Virus record (IMG/VR): IMGVR_UViG_3300008266_000192
Span: 1-37,322 of that record
Length of the DNA stretch: 37,322 bases
Strand: one strand, 5' to 3'
Source: a virus
The first letter of the stretch is position 1; each line of letters starts with the position of its first letter. Of the stretch, positions 21,743-31,144 are shown one piece after another. Below the pieces are notes generated by a model, which saw only the letters and a program-made list of their open reading frames with translations, made no database searches and was not told the origin of the DNA. The position numbers and the translations under genes were made by a program.

Positions 21743-23617
21743 ATGACTCAAACATTAAAAAATAAAACATTAAAATTTAGACAAAATTTAGAAAAACTGT
21801 CTAGAGAAGATCTTATTGAAATAATAAGAGAGCAAGATCCAGAAACTGTTAAGCAGGTTAATAGAATTGAATGGGTGTTTAAAAATAAACTTCAACATCT
21901 TAGTTGGATGAGTGGAGAACCTATTACAGAAAGACCCTTAACAAATAGAGAGCTTTCATTGTTAATTGATGAACCATTTGAGGTTGATGTTGATTTACTT
22001 GATGCAGGAATTTCTACTGAACAGCAAAGACAAATACATCTTGCAAAAGATCCTTGTGTTTGGGCAAAGCAATTTTTGGGAGCAGAAACAAGAGTCTATC
22101 AAACCTTGATTTTACGTGATCCAGCATTAAGAAAAGTTTTAAGAGCTGGTCGTCGTTTAGGAAAAACATTTAGTATGGCTATTGCACTTCTGCATTATAG
22201 CTATACTCATAAAGACGGCAGATGTTTGGTTATAGCTCCAATGAAATCTCACGTAGAATTGATATATCAAGAAATTGTTAGACTCGCATCTAAAAATGAA
22301 ATAGTTTTAAACTCTATAACAAGAAAAGTTACTAGTCCTCAGTTTATGATTCAATTTTCTAATGGATCAACAATTAGATTCTTTACATCTGGTATGCGCT
22401 CAGGTGGAAAATCAGACGTAGCTCGTGGTCAGGAAGCACACGTAATTGTTTTAGACGAAATGGACTACATGCACGCAGATGACCTTGACGCCCTATATGC
22501 AATGTTGCAAAAAACCGCAGAAGATCAACCAGATAAAGTTCTTATTGGCGCATCTACTCCAACTGGTAGAAGAGAAAGATTTTGGGAATGGTGTAGGTCA
22601 GAAAGATTTAAAGAATTTTGGTTTCCATCTTATTGCAACCCATTCTTTAGTAAAGATCAAGAAGATGAATTTAGAGAACAATATTCAGAAATTGGTTACA
22701 GACATGAAATTGAAGCAGACTGGGGAGAAGATGCAGAAGGCGTTTACCCTAGGAAGTTTGTAGACAGAGCTTTTGTCGAACCAGGTTGGGATTATGTAAC
22801 TGAAGTCACTTCGGCTAGAAACTTTTATACCATAGGAGTTGACTGGGACAAATACGGAGCTGGAACAAACATAGTTGTTTTAGAAGTCTGTGCAGATTCG
22901 TATGAAGATGAACAATTCAGAAATAAAGTAAAACTCTGCTACAGAGAAGAAATAGAAAGATCCGAATATACTCTGACAACAGCTGTCCAAAGAATAGTCC
23001 ATTTAAATTCAATCTATAACCCAAAACATATTTATGTTGATAGAGGTTATGGTGAAGTCCAAGTAGAACTACTTCATAAATATGGTGTAGAAAATCCAAT
23101 CAGTGGATTAAGAGAAAAGGTAAAAGGAGTTAGTTTTAGCGAAACCATTGATATTAGGGATCCCTATACTAAACAGTTAGTTAAAAAAGAAATTAAACCG
23201 TACATGGTTGACAATCTTAGACAATATTTAGAAAAAGAAATTTTAAATATATCTGAAAAAGATACAGAAATGTATATGCAACTAATATCTTATGTGGTTT
23301 TAAGAACCACTCAAACTGGTAGACCGGTTTTTGAAGCTAGTGGATCAGCCGTAGATCACGCACACGACGCACTGATGCTAGCACTGCTGGCAATAACCGA
23401 AAATTACGGAGATCTTCATAAAGTAAAATATACTACTCGAACAGAAACATTTTCAAATACATTTTTTATGCCAAAGCCACCGTCGTCTGAAGATGAAGAT
23501 GATAAAATTGTAAGTGCAATACCCCCAAGAGCAGAAAAGTTAATGCCATCTAAATTTGGTTATAAAAAATCGTTTAGAAAAAGAGGCACTGCTCCGATTA
23601 AAAGAAAGACTTTCTAA
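21743..23617 (+). CDS. terL: Terminase large subunit, 624 aa
   Basis: The packaging motor ATPase-nuclease pumps phage DNA into proheads. Walker A is RAGRRLGKT (134-142), Walker B is VIVLDEMD (234-241) with the catalytic Glu, and the coupling motif is IGASTPTG (268-275). The RNase H-like nuclease domain shows VDWDKYG (first Asp at 367), YVDRGYG and DHAHDALML as acidic metal ligands. Length is somewhat above the usual 450-600. The first 110 residues form a helical N-terminal extension. It follows the 544-residue gene by two bases. Unusually, tail-tip-like genes rather than the portal come next. Confidence 0.95.
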   Translation: MTQTLKNKTLKFRQNLEKLSREDLIEIIREQDPETVKQVNRIEWVFKNKLQHLSWMSGEPITERPLTNRELSLLIDEPFEVDVDLLDAGISTEQQRQIHLAKDPCVWAKQFLGAETRVYQTLILRDPALRKVLRAGRRLGKTFSMAIALLHYSYTHKDGRCLVIAPMKSHVELIYQEIVRLASKNEIVLNSITRKVTSPQFMIQFSNGSTIRFFTSGMRSGGKSDVARGQEAHVIVLDEMDYMHADDLDALYAMLQKTAEDQPDKVLIGASTPTGRRERFWEWCRSERFKEFWFPSYCNPFFSKDQEDEFREQYSEIGYRHEIEADWGEDAEGVYPRKFVDRAFVEPGWDYVTEVTSARNFYTIGVDWDKYGAGTNIVVLEVCADSYEDEQFRNKVKLCYREEIERSEYTLTTAVQRIVHLNSIYNPKHIYVDRGYGEVQVELLHKYGVENPISGLREKVKGVSFSETIDIRDPYTKQLVKKEIKPYMVDNLRQYLEKEILNISEKDTEMYMQLISYVVLRTTQTGRPVFEASGSAVDHAHDALMLALLAITENYGDLHKVKYTTRTETFSNTFFMPKPPSSEDEDDKIVSAIPPRAEKLMPSKFGYKKSFRKRGTAPIKRKTF

Positions 23618-23619
23618 AG

Positions 23620-25194
23620 ATGCCACAATATGGGATAGGAGAACCTAACGCAGTTGAAGGTATTTTTTCTAATTCTACAGAAAATGTATCTGGATATACT
23701 TCTTTAGACCAAAGGGCTGCAGCTAGAAGTGCTGCTGGTATTTCAGACACTCCTGCAAAATATCTCACAGATTTTTCACAAGTTCCAATTTCAGAAGTTA
23801 GATCACACGTATTTTATGCAGAAAATATTATTTCTGAATTGATAAGAGAAATAGATACAAATCTTGAACAAGTAAATATTAACGCTTACTGCAATATAGA
23901 GTTAGAAACAGCTCATAAAGCAGTTTGGAAAGATATTACTAAAACTAATGAAACAGCTAAAGATTTAGAAACACCAAACTATATCCCATATAAAGAATAT
24001 ATTTACGCATCACAACATCTTTGTAGAGCATGTAGAGACTTAGTAAAAAATTATGATCTTTCAATTAGTCATACTACATTCGGTCATTTAATTGACATTA
24101 AAAAAATTCTTTTGTACATAAAAAATGAAATTGTAATAATTAGAAATATTGTTACACACCATTTAGGGGAGGCATATAAAGATGAGACAGAAAGTCAAAT
24201 TGCCAAACATTTATCTGACTGGGCCAAAACAGCTACGCATTATACGAAACAGTTGGCTAAAGAAATCACAAATCCTACGGCAACAATTCCTCAATCAGAA
24301 GTAGAAAAAATTACTGAAAAACATGCAGCCCAATTCCAATCATTTTTTGCGTTAAAAGTTAATTCATACATTTCAGAAATACAAACTATTTCAAACTTAA
24401 TTAAAAGGGATTCTGTTGATATAGCTCAAACTTTTTATTCAAGCTATTTACTTCCAGCAATGTCATTTAAGTCATCGGTAATTGAGCCGCTTGTTTTTGA
24501 CTTTACCACGTCTGCTATATCAAGAGAATGCCCAACCCTAGCTGGTGAAATTGTAATGGCTAATAATGCAGTTACGGGCAACTTAGGTTCAGTTACAACT
24601 GACTACATTGAGAGAAGAATCCAGTTCTCATCTAGAATGGATGGAATTTTACAGTCTATTTCTCTTAAAAGAAGATATGTGAACTACATAGTTCAACTAG
24701 AGTCTATTGCAATACAAAGAGTAAAAATTCTTTCTCAAACAACTGACGAAAATATTGAAATCTATAAAGATTTGTTTGAATCTATGCCAGTAGACTCAGA
24801 AAAAAGAAGTAGCCTTAGATCTTCTCACGCTCAGCTAGATGATCTTGACGGAGATGCTCACCCTCAATATTTAAGAAGAGATGGCGGAACAATTACTGGT
24901 AATGTCTTCTTGGCAGAAGGTGCAACAATAGGCGGAATGCCACTTGCTACCCACTCACACTCAGGTATTGATGGTTCAGCCCCAATAAGTGCTAAAAGCA
25001 TTGACTACACTTCTGGCAGAGAAGAGTACTACAGCTCTTTAGGTGAAAACGGCTATTCTAATATAACCCTAACAGGATTAGAGCAGAGCACTTTAGTGGG
25101 CGGTGGACTCTACTTTGATGCAACTTTTGAAATAGAAATAGATGATGACAAAATAAACTCATACGAGTTTGAAATACTATATAACGAGATATAA
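23620..25194 (+). CDS. Structural protein with fibre-like C-terminal segment, 524 aa
   Basis: It starts two bases after the terminase stop. Residues about 60-400 are mostly helical (LIREIDTNLEQVNINAYC, IKKILLYIKNEIVIIRNIV). From about 405 a fibre-type motif appears: LDDLDGDAHPQYLRRDGGTI then ATHSHSGIDG, common in phage tail fibres and neck fibres as an attachment or collagen-like linker. It ends in a beta-rich domain. A tail-appendage or baseplate role is likely. Exact family is unknown. Confidence 0.55.
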   Translation: MPQYGIGEPNAVEGIFSNSTENVSGYTSLDQRAAARSAAGISDTPAKYLTDFSQVPISEVRSHVFYAENIISELIREIDTNLEQVNINAYCNIELETAHKAVWKDITKTNETAKDLETPNYIPYKEYIYASQHLCRACRDLVKNYDLSISHTTFGHLIDIKKILLYIKNEIVIIRNIVTHHLGEAYKDETESQIAKHLSDWAKTATHYTKQLAKEITNPTATIPQSEVEKITEKHAAQFQSFFALKVNSYISEIQTISNLIKRDSVDIAQTFYSSYLLPAMSFKSSVIEPLVFDFTTSAISRECPTLAGEIVMANNAVTGNLGSVTTDYIERRIQFSSRMDGILQSISLKRRYVNYIVQLESIAIQRVKILSQTTDENIEIYKDLFESMPVDSEKRSSLRSSHAQLDDLDGDAHPQYLRRDGGTITGNVFLAEGATIGGMPLATHSHSGIDGSAPISAKSIDYTSGREEYYSSLGENGYSNITLTGLEQSTLVGGGLYFDATFEIEIDDDKINSYEFEILYNEI

Positions 25195-25196
25195 TT

Positions 25197-26177
25197 ATGA
25201 CTTGGTTTACATATACAAAAAACTCTTCAACGACATATGCACCAGTGAGAAGAAAAATACTTTTTCCTACCCTTACTGAAAATTTAAAACAGGGAGATTG
25301 GGTTCATGTTAATCTTGGTTCTTTAGATATTGGGCGTCTATATTATTATGAAGATGGATTAATCAAAAATAAAATTGACTCTGATTCATATTTAGTTGTT
25401 TATGAAACAGCAACAGCTTACACACCAACATATAGTTTGATTTTAGGTGGATCAAGTGAATTTGATTATCAAAAAAATTTATGGTTTAAATCTGTAACTG
25501 CAGGCACTGCAGGTTCAGAACTTCCTGGGACTTATTATATCTATTATCATAAGGATAACATTCAGTACATTCAGTTAAGTTCTGGTTCATATATTTCTAC
25601 AACACCTACATCAGGGGCTAATTATATTGGCCAAGAAACAGGTTCTTTCAATAATTCAATTGATCAATATTCAACTGTAGTACAAAATGGAGCATCAAAT
25701 GAGAGAATTGTCTCTCTATCATTTTTAGGCACTGCTGGAATTTGGATGAATAATCAATCTTCAGCTCCAGGAGCTAAAGCAGTTGGAATTTTTAATGGTC
25801 CAAAATTAAATATTTATGCAGAAAAAGGACCAGACTGTGGAAAGATTAGAATAAAAGTTATAAAAATTTCAGCAATAGGTGAAGGACAAAAGGTAATAAA
25901 ATCAAATATAGATATTGATTTGTACGCGCCTGTGGTTCAAGAAAATCAGAATATATATTCTTTAGATATTATTTCTGATAATACATTTTTTGTTTATGAA
26001 GAAATATATGGAGATTTTTCTTTTGAAATAGAAATTTTAAATGAAAAAAACGCATCTTCATCTGGGAATAGATGTAAAATAGAAAAATATACTTTTTCAA
26101 AAAGATATAATCTTTCTTTAAATGATGAAGAAGTAAAACCAGATATAGCTTTTAAGTCAGTAGGTGGGTTAAAATAA
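25197..26177 (+). CDS. Beta-rich structural protein, 326 aa
   Basis: It begins MTWFTYTKNSSTTYAPV, two bases after the previous stop, and is composed of alternating beta strands with many aromatic and Ser/Thr residues. No signal peptide or enzymatic motif is seen. Its stop overlaps the next start (TAATG), so it is translated together with the tail-tip gene. Position and fold class fit a tail or baseplate component. I recognise no named family. Confidence 0.5.
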   Translation: MTWFTYTKNSSTTYAPVRRKILFPTLTENLKQGDWVHVNLGSLDIGRLYYYEDGLIKNKIDSDSYLVVYETATAYTPTYSLILGGSSEFDYQKNLWFKSVTAGTAGSELPGTYYIYYHKDNIQYIQLSSGSYISTTPTSGANYIGQETGSFNNSIDQYSTVVQNGASNERIVSLSFLGTAGIWMNNQSSAPGAKAVGIFNGPKLNIYAEKGPDCGKIRIKVIKISAIGEGQKVIKSNIDIDLYAPVVQENQNIYSLDIISDNTFFVYEEIYGDFSFEIEILNEKNASSSGNRCKIEKYTFSKRYNLSLNDEEVKPDIAFKSVGGLK

Positions 26178-27652
26178 TGGCTAAAATTGTAAAAAAAATA
26201 ACAAACCTTAAGCCTGGTCAAGACTACTTATTTACTCTTAAGGCAAAAAACACAGAGATTTCTGCTGTTGATTTTCCATATGAGTCTATCAGGATTCAAA
26301 CTCCAGGAGACCAAACTATTCCTGGAACCATAAATAATACTACGTTTTTTATTTATGGAAACTATAAGTCAGTAATGTTTGTTTTTGAGCCAACTGAAGA
26401 TCTTGACGTAAAAGAGTATGAGTATGAATTATATTCTGATGCGCTAGGTACAACTTTAATTTCAACGGGAAAAGCATCAGCAAGCGTCTTTACGATAGAT
26501 GTTCCGACCAACACTGGTGCAGCAACAGATAGCTCCACACAAACTGATGTAACGTATTATGGAAGGGTTAGAGCAGTTGACACATCTGGAAACTCCAGTG
26601 GTTGGACTCCAAGCTCTGGCCTAAAGCAGTCATCTGCGACTCAATTAATTGAAAGCCAACATATAAGATCCCTAACTGCATCAAAGATTACAGCTGGAAC
26701 AATTAACGCACATGAAATAATTTTAAAGCAGCAGGGAGCTCAAACAACAATTAATGCTCCTGCAAATATGGCAATTATTAGATCATCTAATTATAACGGC
26801 TCGTACAATAACAATACTTCAACGTGGACAGATGGAACAGCTGGTTGGGTTATAGGTGGAGATGGACACGCAGAGTTTTCGTCCGCTTCCATTAGAGGAA
26901 CTGTTAAAGCTGGATCTGTTTTCATTAATGCAAATAATAGATGGAAAACAGATACTGCAGGAGTTGAAATATCTTCACCAGAATTTAGAGTTGGAACAAT
27001 AGATAGCTATATCTATTGGGATGGAGCAAATACTTTAAGCGTCAAGGGATCTATCCAGGCCAACTCTGGCCAAATAGCTGGTTGGACGATTTTCGAAAAT
27101 GAATTGCAAGCTGGAAACTTTTCTGGAGCAGTGAGATTAGGCGGTGGAGTTGGCCCAGTGCCGCCACCAACATATCCAGGAGGAAGCGCAACTGGAGAAT
27201 TGCAGATATCATCTCCAATATCACCAGGAGTTGAAGCGAATACTCACTATAATGGGTATCATGCAAGGTGGTCTGTAGGAACTAATAATCCTTCATGGAA
27301 CGAAAGTTATGCCACAGAAGCTACTGCAGCAGGAATAATATATCAATATGGTAGTGAAAAGTTTGAATTTAGAATCATAAGTGGCAATCCATACATCGTT
27401 ATTGATGGAACACAATATCAATTAAACATTGGTTCAGGAACACCTGCAAATGGAGGGGATGATCCAAACCCTGATCCTGTGGATCCAGATCCAGATCCAC
27501 CACCAACTACATGCACTTATCAAACAGTTATGGTTGGATCATGTTGTGGATGCGGGCCATGCTTTACGTATATAACTACGTATGCTGATTGTACAACAAA
27601 CGAGTTTTGTGATGGTCCAAGCTGTGAGTGTTGTGGTATAATTGTTGTTTAA
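26177..27652 (+). CDS. Tail-tip/receptor-binding protein with FN3-like domain and Cys-rich end, 491 aa
   Basis: Residues 75-155 look like a fibronectin-type domain (VKEYEYELYSD ... YYGRVRAVDTSGNSSGWTP). The stretch SQHIRSLTASKITAGTINAHEI (about 159-180) and TAGWVIGGDGHAEFSSASIRGTVKAG match the C-terminal region typical of tail-tip attachment proteins (lambda J-like). An acidic DP repeat (PNPDPVDPDPDPPP) leads to a terminal 48-residue tail with ten cysteines, including SCCGCGPC and CECC. The Cys-rich tail could bind metal or cross-link. Host-receptor contact is likely (inference). Confidence 0.65.
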   Translation: MAKIVKKITNLKPGQDYLFTLKAKNTEISAVDFPYESIRIQTPGDQTIPGTINNTTFFIYGNYKSVMFVFEPTEDLDVKEYEYELYSDALGTTLISTGKASASVFTIDVPTNTGAATDSSTQTDVTYYGRVRAVDTSGNSSGWTPSSGLKQSSATQLIESQHIRSLTASKITAGTINAHEIILKQQGAQTTINAPANMAIIRSSNYNGSYNNNTSTWTDGTAGWVIGGDGHAEFSSASIRGTVKAGSVFINANNRWKTDTAGVEISSPEFRVGTIDSYIYWDGANTLSVKGSIQANSGQIAGWTIFENELQAGNFSGAVRLGGGVGPVPPPTYPGGSATGELQISSPISPGVEANTHYNGYHARWSVGTNNPSWNESYATEATAAGIIYQYGSEKFEFRIISGNPYIVIDGTQYQLNIGSGTPANGGDDPNPDPVDPDPDPPPTTCTYQTVMVGSCCGCGPCFTYITTYADCTTNEFCDGPSCECCGIIVV

Positions 27653-27667
27653 AAATAGGAGAATACT

Positions 27668-27886
27668 ATGGCTGCACCAAAAAAAGAAGACTATGAATAT
27701 TTTGCTTTCGTTGTAGACAATGAAGTTGCTGCGGTAATACCGATGAATAAAGATAATTTAGCCCAATGGGTAGCAGCACTATCTTCTGATCCAAAGGTAA
27801 TAAAACTTGAAGAAGATCAAAAAGAAGTTGTTATTTCTGGATGGACTTTTGATGGAGAAAACTTTTCTTCGCCAACAGAAAATTAA
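27668..27886 (+). CDS. Small protein, possible tail-fibre assembly partner, 72 aa
   Basis: AGGAGAATACT precedes the ATG. The product (MAAPKKEDYEYFAFVVDNEVAAVIPM ... GWTFDGENF) has a beta-strand pattern I associate with small phage proteins encoded next to fibre or tail-tip genes. They often begin by describing a short 'x-YAFVVDGEV' strand. No catalytic motif. Location directly after the tail-tip gene supports a chaperone or capping role, with modest certainty. Confidence 0.55.
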   Translation: MAAPKKEDYEYFAFVVDNEVAAVIPMNKDNLAQWVAALSSDPKVIKLEEDQKEVVISGWTFDGENFSSPTEN

Positions 27887-27891
27887 AATAC

Positions 27892-28098
27892 ATGTCCAAA
27901 ATAAATGGTATTAATAATATAGATCAGATGAACTCTGAAATGCAAGACGCTACTGTTGAAGAGTCTAATTTAGATGTTAACATGATCATTTCAGTTTTTC
28001 AAGAAAAATTAAGTCAATTAATGACCGAAATAGTCATCAAAGATGCTACAATAAGACAGCAAGCTAATTTAATTAATAAGCTAAAAGGAAATAAATAA
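27892..28098 (+). CDS. Small coiled-coil protein, 68 aa
   Basis: The ATG lies five bases after the previous stop, with no obvious ribosome site. Residues 29-66 (VNMIISVFQEKLSQLMTEIVIKDATIRQQANLINKL) form a regular heptad coiled coil. The acidic N terminus is probably disordered. It could be an oligomeric structural adapter. No family recognised. Confidence 0.55.
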   Translation: MSKINGINNIDQMNSEMQDATVEESNLDVNMIISVFQEKLSQLMTEIVIKDATIRQQANLINKLKGNK

Positions 28099-28099
28099 A

Positions 28100-28288
28100 A
28101 TGAGTGAAACAGCAAATGAGCAAGTAGAAAATACTGCTCCAAAGCAATTTAAAATTGAAATAACTATTTCTGAGCAAAATCTATCATATAAGAGTGATTT
28201 TTCTGAACCAGAGACAATTTTTTGGATTGAATCTGTAAAAAACATTATTCTTAAGAAGACTTTTGACGGAATTGTTCAAGAAGGCTAA
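28100..28288 (+). CDS. Small hypothetical protein, 62 aa
   Basis: It begins one base after the previous stop. The acidic N terminus (MSETANEQVENTAP) is followed by two beta strands (FKIEITISEQNLSYKS) and a helix (ETIFWIESVKNIILKK). No motif recognised. It ends the short string of small genes before the portal, and a hairpin follows. Confidence 0.5.
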   Translation: MSETANEQVENTAPKQFKIEITISEQNLSYKSDFSEPETIFWIESVKNIILKKTFDGIVQEG

Positions 28289-28299
28289 TTTAATCCATG

Positions 28300-28329
28300 T
28301 AGAGGGTACTATAAAATAGTATCCCTCTA
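28300..28329 (+). terminator. Hairpin before the portal gene, weak terminator or processing site
   Basis: TAGAGGGTACTAT (28300-28312) pairs with ATAGTATCCCTCTA (28316-28329) with one bulge around a 3-base loop. Only a weak TATTT follows, so termination would be partial. It may mark a boundary between tail-type and head genes. Confidence 0.45.
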
Positions 28330-28346
28330 TATTTGGACGTCTAATA

Positions 28347-29966
28347 ATGGCTATCAGAAAATACCTAAATTTTAAAAAACCAGTTGAAGCTGAGTTTGAA
28401 GCTACAGAAATAAAAGCTGAAGATGTAAAGTCTCTTAGTAAGAATTTTAGAGTAGCTGCTCTCGCTCTTGGTTATCAGGGCACTAATTACTTTTATACAG
28501 GAAGAAGTAATTTTGAGCCATCACCTTATGATTTTGACAGAATAATACAAGCTGTTGATACTGATTCCTATGTAAAACAATCTATTTCAAAATACAAAGA
28601 TCTCTTTTGGAAAGAGGGCTGGAAGATTGTTGGTGAAAACCAAGAGGCAGTAGCTTATTTATATCAAAGAATAGATTATATGGAAATGGCAATGAAAAGA
28701 CCATTTCTTGATTTTCTTATAGATTTATCTGATCAACTACTAAAGTTCTCAAATGTTTTTGCAGTTAAAGCCAGAGGCGAATTGTCAGAATATTTTCCAA
28801 CAACTCTGACTCCAGTAAATGCCACGCAACCAATTGTTGGTTATTATTTAATCCCAACTGAGCAAGTAAGAATTTTGCGAGATAAATACAACAGACCTAA
28901 GTCGTATCAACAGGCAACAGATCCGTTAACTTATTCTCCTACTGATAGAGACCCAGTTTGGTCAGCAGACAGAGTTATACATTTGTTCTTTGATAGAAAG
29001 CCAGGAAGAGCATTTGGTACTCCATTTCTATCTAACGCGCTAGATGATATAGTTGCTCTTCGTCAAATGGAAGAGGATATACAAAACTTAGTTCATAGAG
29101 AATTATTTCCTTTATATAAGTACACAATTGGTACCGCAGATCAGCCAGCAGAGCCAGAAGAAATAGACAAGGCAGCAGCAGAAATTGAAAATCTTAGAGC
29201 AGAAGGTGGATTAATACTACCATTTAGACATAACGTAGATGTTATCGGTTCTGCACAAGAAGCACTTGATGCATCAAATTACTTAGATCATTTCAAGGAA
29301 AGAGTAGCTATTGGTTTAGGAGTTGCGCCACATCATTTAGGTATGACAATGAATGGTGGCAATAGATCTATGTCAGAAAGACTAGATACTGCCTTGTATG
29401 ACAGAATAAAACAATTTCAAAAACAATTTGCTGAAATGGTTAGACTTCATATCTTTAACGAAATACTTTTTGAAGGTGGTTTTGATCCAATTAAAAATCC
29501 ACTAGAAACAGATGTTTCAGACCGTTGTTATTTTAAATTTAATGAAATTGACGTTGATACTCAAGTCAAAAAAGAAACACACATAATACAAAAGTTCGTT
29601 AATTCAGTTATAACTCTTACTGAAGCAAGAACTGAACTTGGAATTGATCCTGAAGTAGACCAAGAAGATTTATTTAGTGGCATACAAAGCGCAATGCAAA
29701 AAGATTTAATCGATGCGCAGCAGACAGCCCAAGATGCAACAAGTGATAAACAAGCTTCTGCAAAGTCAGGCCAAAGAAATATGCCCTCAAAAAGAAGAGG
29801 CGTCGGCAATGCCTCTAGACCTCAAAATCAAAATGGCAGAAGAACATCTCCAAACATAAAAAGATCAGATACAGCTTGGATTTCAACAGTTGAAAATTTG
29901 CTAGAAGAACAATATGATGTTAAGATAGAGTCTTCTACAAATATACAACAAGATGAGGAAAACTAA
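28347..29966 (+). CDS. Portal protein, 539 aa
   Basis: The portal forms the dodecameric ring through which DNA enters and leaves the capsid. Family-like features are the segment KQSISKYKDLFWKEGW (early helical domain), DPVWSADRVIHLFF, the long stem helices around DDIVALRQMEEDIQNLVHRELFP, and the conserved GLGVAPHHLGMT region followed by NRSMSERLD. The C-terminal 90 residues are Gln/Ser/Arg-rich and probably flexible. It directly precedes a small acidic gene whose start overlaps its stop (TAATG). Placement upstream of protease and capsid genes is standard. Confidence 0.85.
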   Translation: MAIRKYLNFKKPVEAEFEATEIKAEDVKSLSKNFRVAALALGYQGTNYFYTGRSNFEPSPYDFDRIIQAVDTDSYVKQSISKYKDLFWKEGWKIVGENQEAVAYLYQRIDYMEMAMKRPFLDFLIDLSDQLLKFSNVFAVKARGELSEYFPTTLTPVNATQPIVGYYLIPTEQVRILRDKYNRPKSYQQATDPLTYSPTDRDPVWSADRVIHLFFDRKPGRAFGTPFLSNALDDIVALRQMEEDIQNLVHRELFPLYKYTIGTADQPAEPEEIDKAAAEIENLRAEGGLILPFRHNVDVIGSAQEALDASNYLDHFKERVAIGLGVAPHHLGMTMNGGNRSMSERLDTALYDRIKQFQKQFAEMVRLHIFNEILFEGGFDPIKNPLETDVSDRCYFKFNEIDVDTQVKKETHIIQKFVNSVITLTEARTELGIDPEVDQEDLFSGIQSAMQKDLIDAQQTAQDATSDKQASAKSGQRNMPSKRRGVGNASRPQNQNGRRTSPNIKRSDTAWISTVENLLEEQYDVKIESSTNIQQDEEN

Positions 29967-30289
29967 TGGCATTTCAAATTCTTTCAGACGTCTCTAAACA
30001 ATATCTTCTAGAAGAGGATGCAATCAAAGGTTTTAGAATGGCTGTTGAAAACGGTCAATCAAGATTGGCTTTAACAATACTAACTGATATTATTGATGTG
30101 TTCAATGATATATTTACTGAATTTTTATCAGATGATGAAGATAATAAAGAGGAAGTTGAAACAGCAGTTGAAGTAAAAGCTGAAAAAAAGATTGAGCCAG
30201 AAGTTAAAGCTGAGGTTAAAGTAGAAGAAAAAGAACCACAGCCAAAAGTGGCTCCAAAGAAAGAAACAAAAACAGCTGAAGAAAAATGA
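29966..30289 (+). CDS. Small helical protein with charged repeat tail, 107 aa
   Basis: Residues 1-52 form a helical domain (LLEEDAIKGFRMAVENGQSRLALTILTDIIDVF). Residues 55-107 are a low-complexity Glu/Lys/Val tail with the repeated unit VKAE/VKVEE, probably disordered. The gene overlaps both the portal stop (TAATG) and the next start (ATGA). It may be a head or scaffold accessory; no family is recognised. Confidence 0.6.
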   Translation: MAFQILSDVSKQYLLEEDAIKGFRMAVENGQSRLALTILTDIIDVFNDIFTEFLSDDEDNKEEVETAVEVKAEKKIEPEVKAEVKVEEKEPQPKVAPKKETKTAEEK

Positions 30290-31068
30290 AATTAGTAATT
30301 GGTTGTCCAATTTATAAAAGAGATTGGATTTTTCCCTACTGGGCAGCAGCAATAGAAAAACAAACAATTGACTTATCTAAAGTCGGATTTGTTTTCATAA
30401 CATCATCTGATGATGAAAAAACAATTAATTATATAAATCTCTGGAAAAAAGCAAATCCAAAGATAGGTATGATTGAGGTGATATCTAAAGACGATATAGC
30501 TCATCACGAACATGCACAAAATGCTCGTCAATGGACTATGTCAAAATATCACAACATGATTGCACTAAGAAATTGTTTGCTGTCAGAAGTAAGAAAAATA
30601 CAGCCAGACTATTTCTTTAGTCTTGATTCAGACATTCTACTTCAAAATCAAACAACAATAGAATTATTAATTTCTCATATTAAAGATGGAGCGGATGCTG
30701 TAAGCCCATTGATGTATATGACTCCTTTTGGGACAGACTTTCCTAGTGTTATGACTTGGATTGATGAGCCTGGAAAAAAAGCTAAGAGACTTTCTAATTA
30801 TCCAATTGGAACTTATTTTAAGTCAGATATCATAATGGCAGCAAAAATGATGTCAAAAGATGTTTATAATAATGTTGATTATGTCTTTCATTCTCAGGGA
30901 GAAGATCTAGGTTGGTGTGGAGAAGCATATAAAAATGGATACAAAAACCTATACAGTGCGTCATATATTTACGCCCCCCATATTATGCACCCTCAGATGA
31001 TAGATGAGTATTTTAAAAATGGAGATAGAAGATATTTTGATCTACTTGAAAAGTTGGCAAAAATATGA
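30286..31068 (+). CDS. Glycosyltransferase, GT-A fold, 260 aa
   Basis: The N terminus MKLVIGCPIYKR is a typical first strand of a GT-A Rossmann-like fold. The metal-binding DxD motif is D114-S115-D116 in FFSLDSDILL, and ED at 206-207 in QGEDLGWC is a probable catalytic pair. His232 and His235 (APHIMHP) may complete the metal site. It would transfer a sugar from an activated nucleotide donor. Its place between the portal and the prohead protease suggests glycosylation of a capsid or tail protein, or of host surface; the acceptor is unknown. Confidence 0.75.
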   Translation: MKLVIGCPIYKRDWIFPYWAAAIEKQTIDLSKVGFVFITSSDDEKTINYINLWKKANPKIGMIEVISKDDIAHHEHAQNARQWTMSKYHNMIALRNCLLSEVRKIQPDYFFSLDSDILLQNQTTIELLISHIKDGADAVSPLMYMTPFGTDFPSVMTWIDEPGKKAKRLSNYPIGTYFKSDIIMAAKMMSKDVYNNVDYVFHSQGEDLGWCGEAYKNGYKNLYSASYIYAPHIMHPQMIDEYFKNGDRRYFDLLEKLAKI

Positions 31069-31144
31069 TATCTTTATATAAAATTGTTTAATGTTATAAA
31101 AGTAAATTTACTATAGTTGTAGGTTTTTAAAAACGGAGATATTA

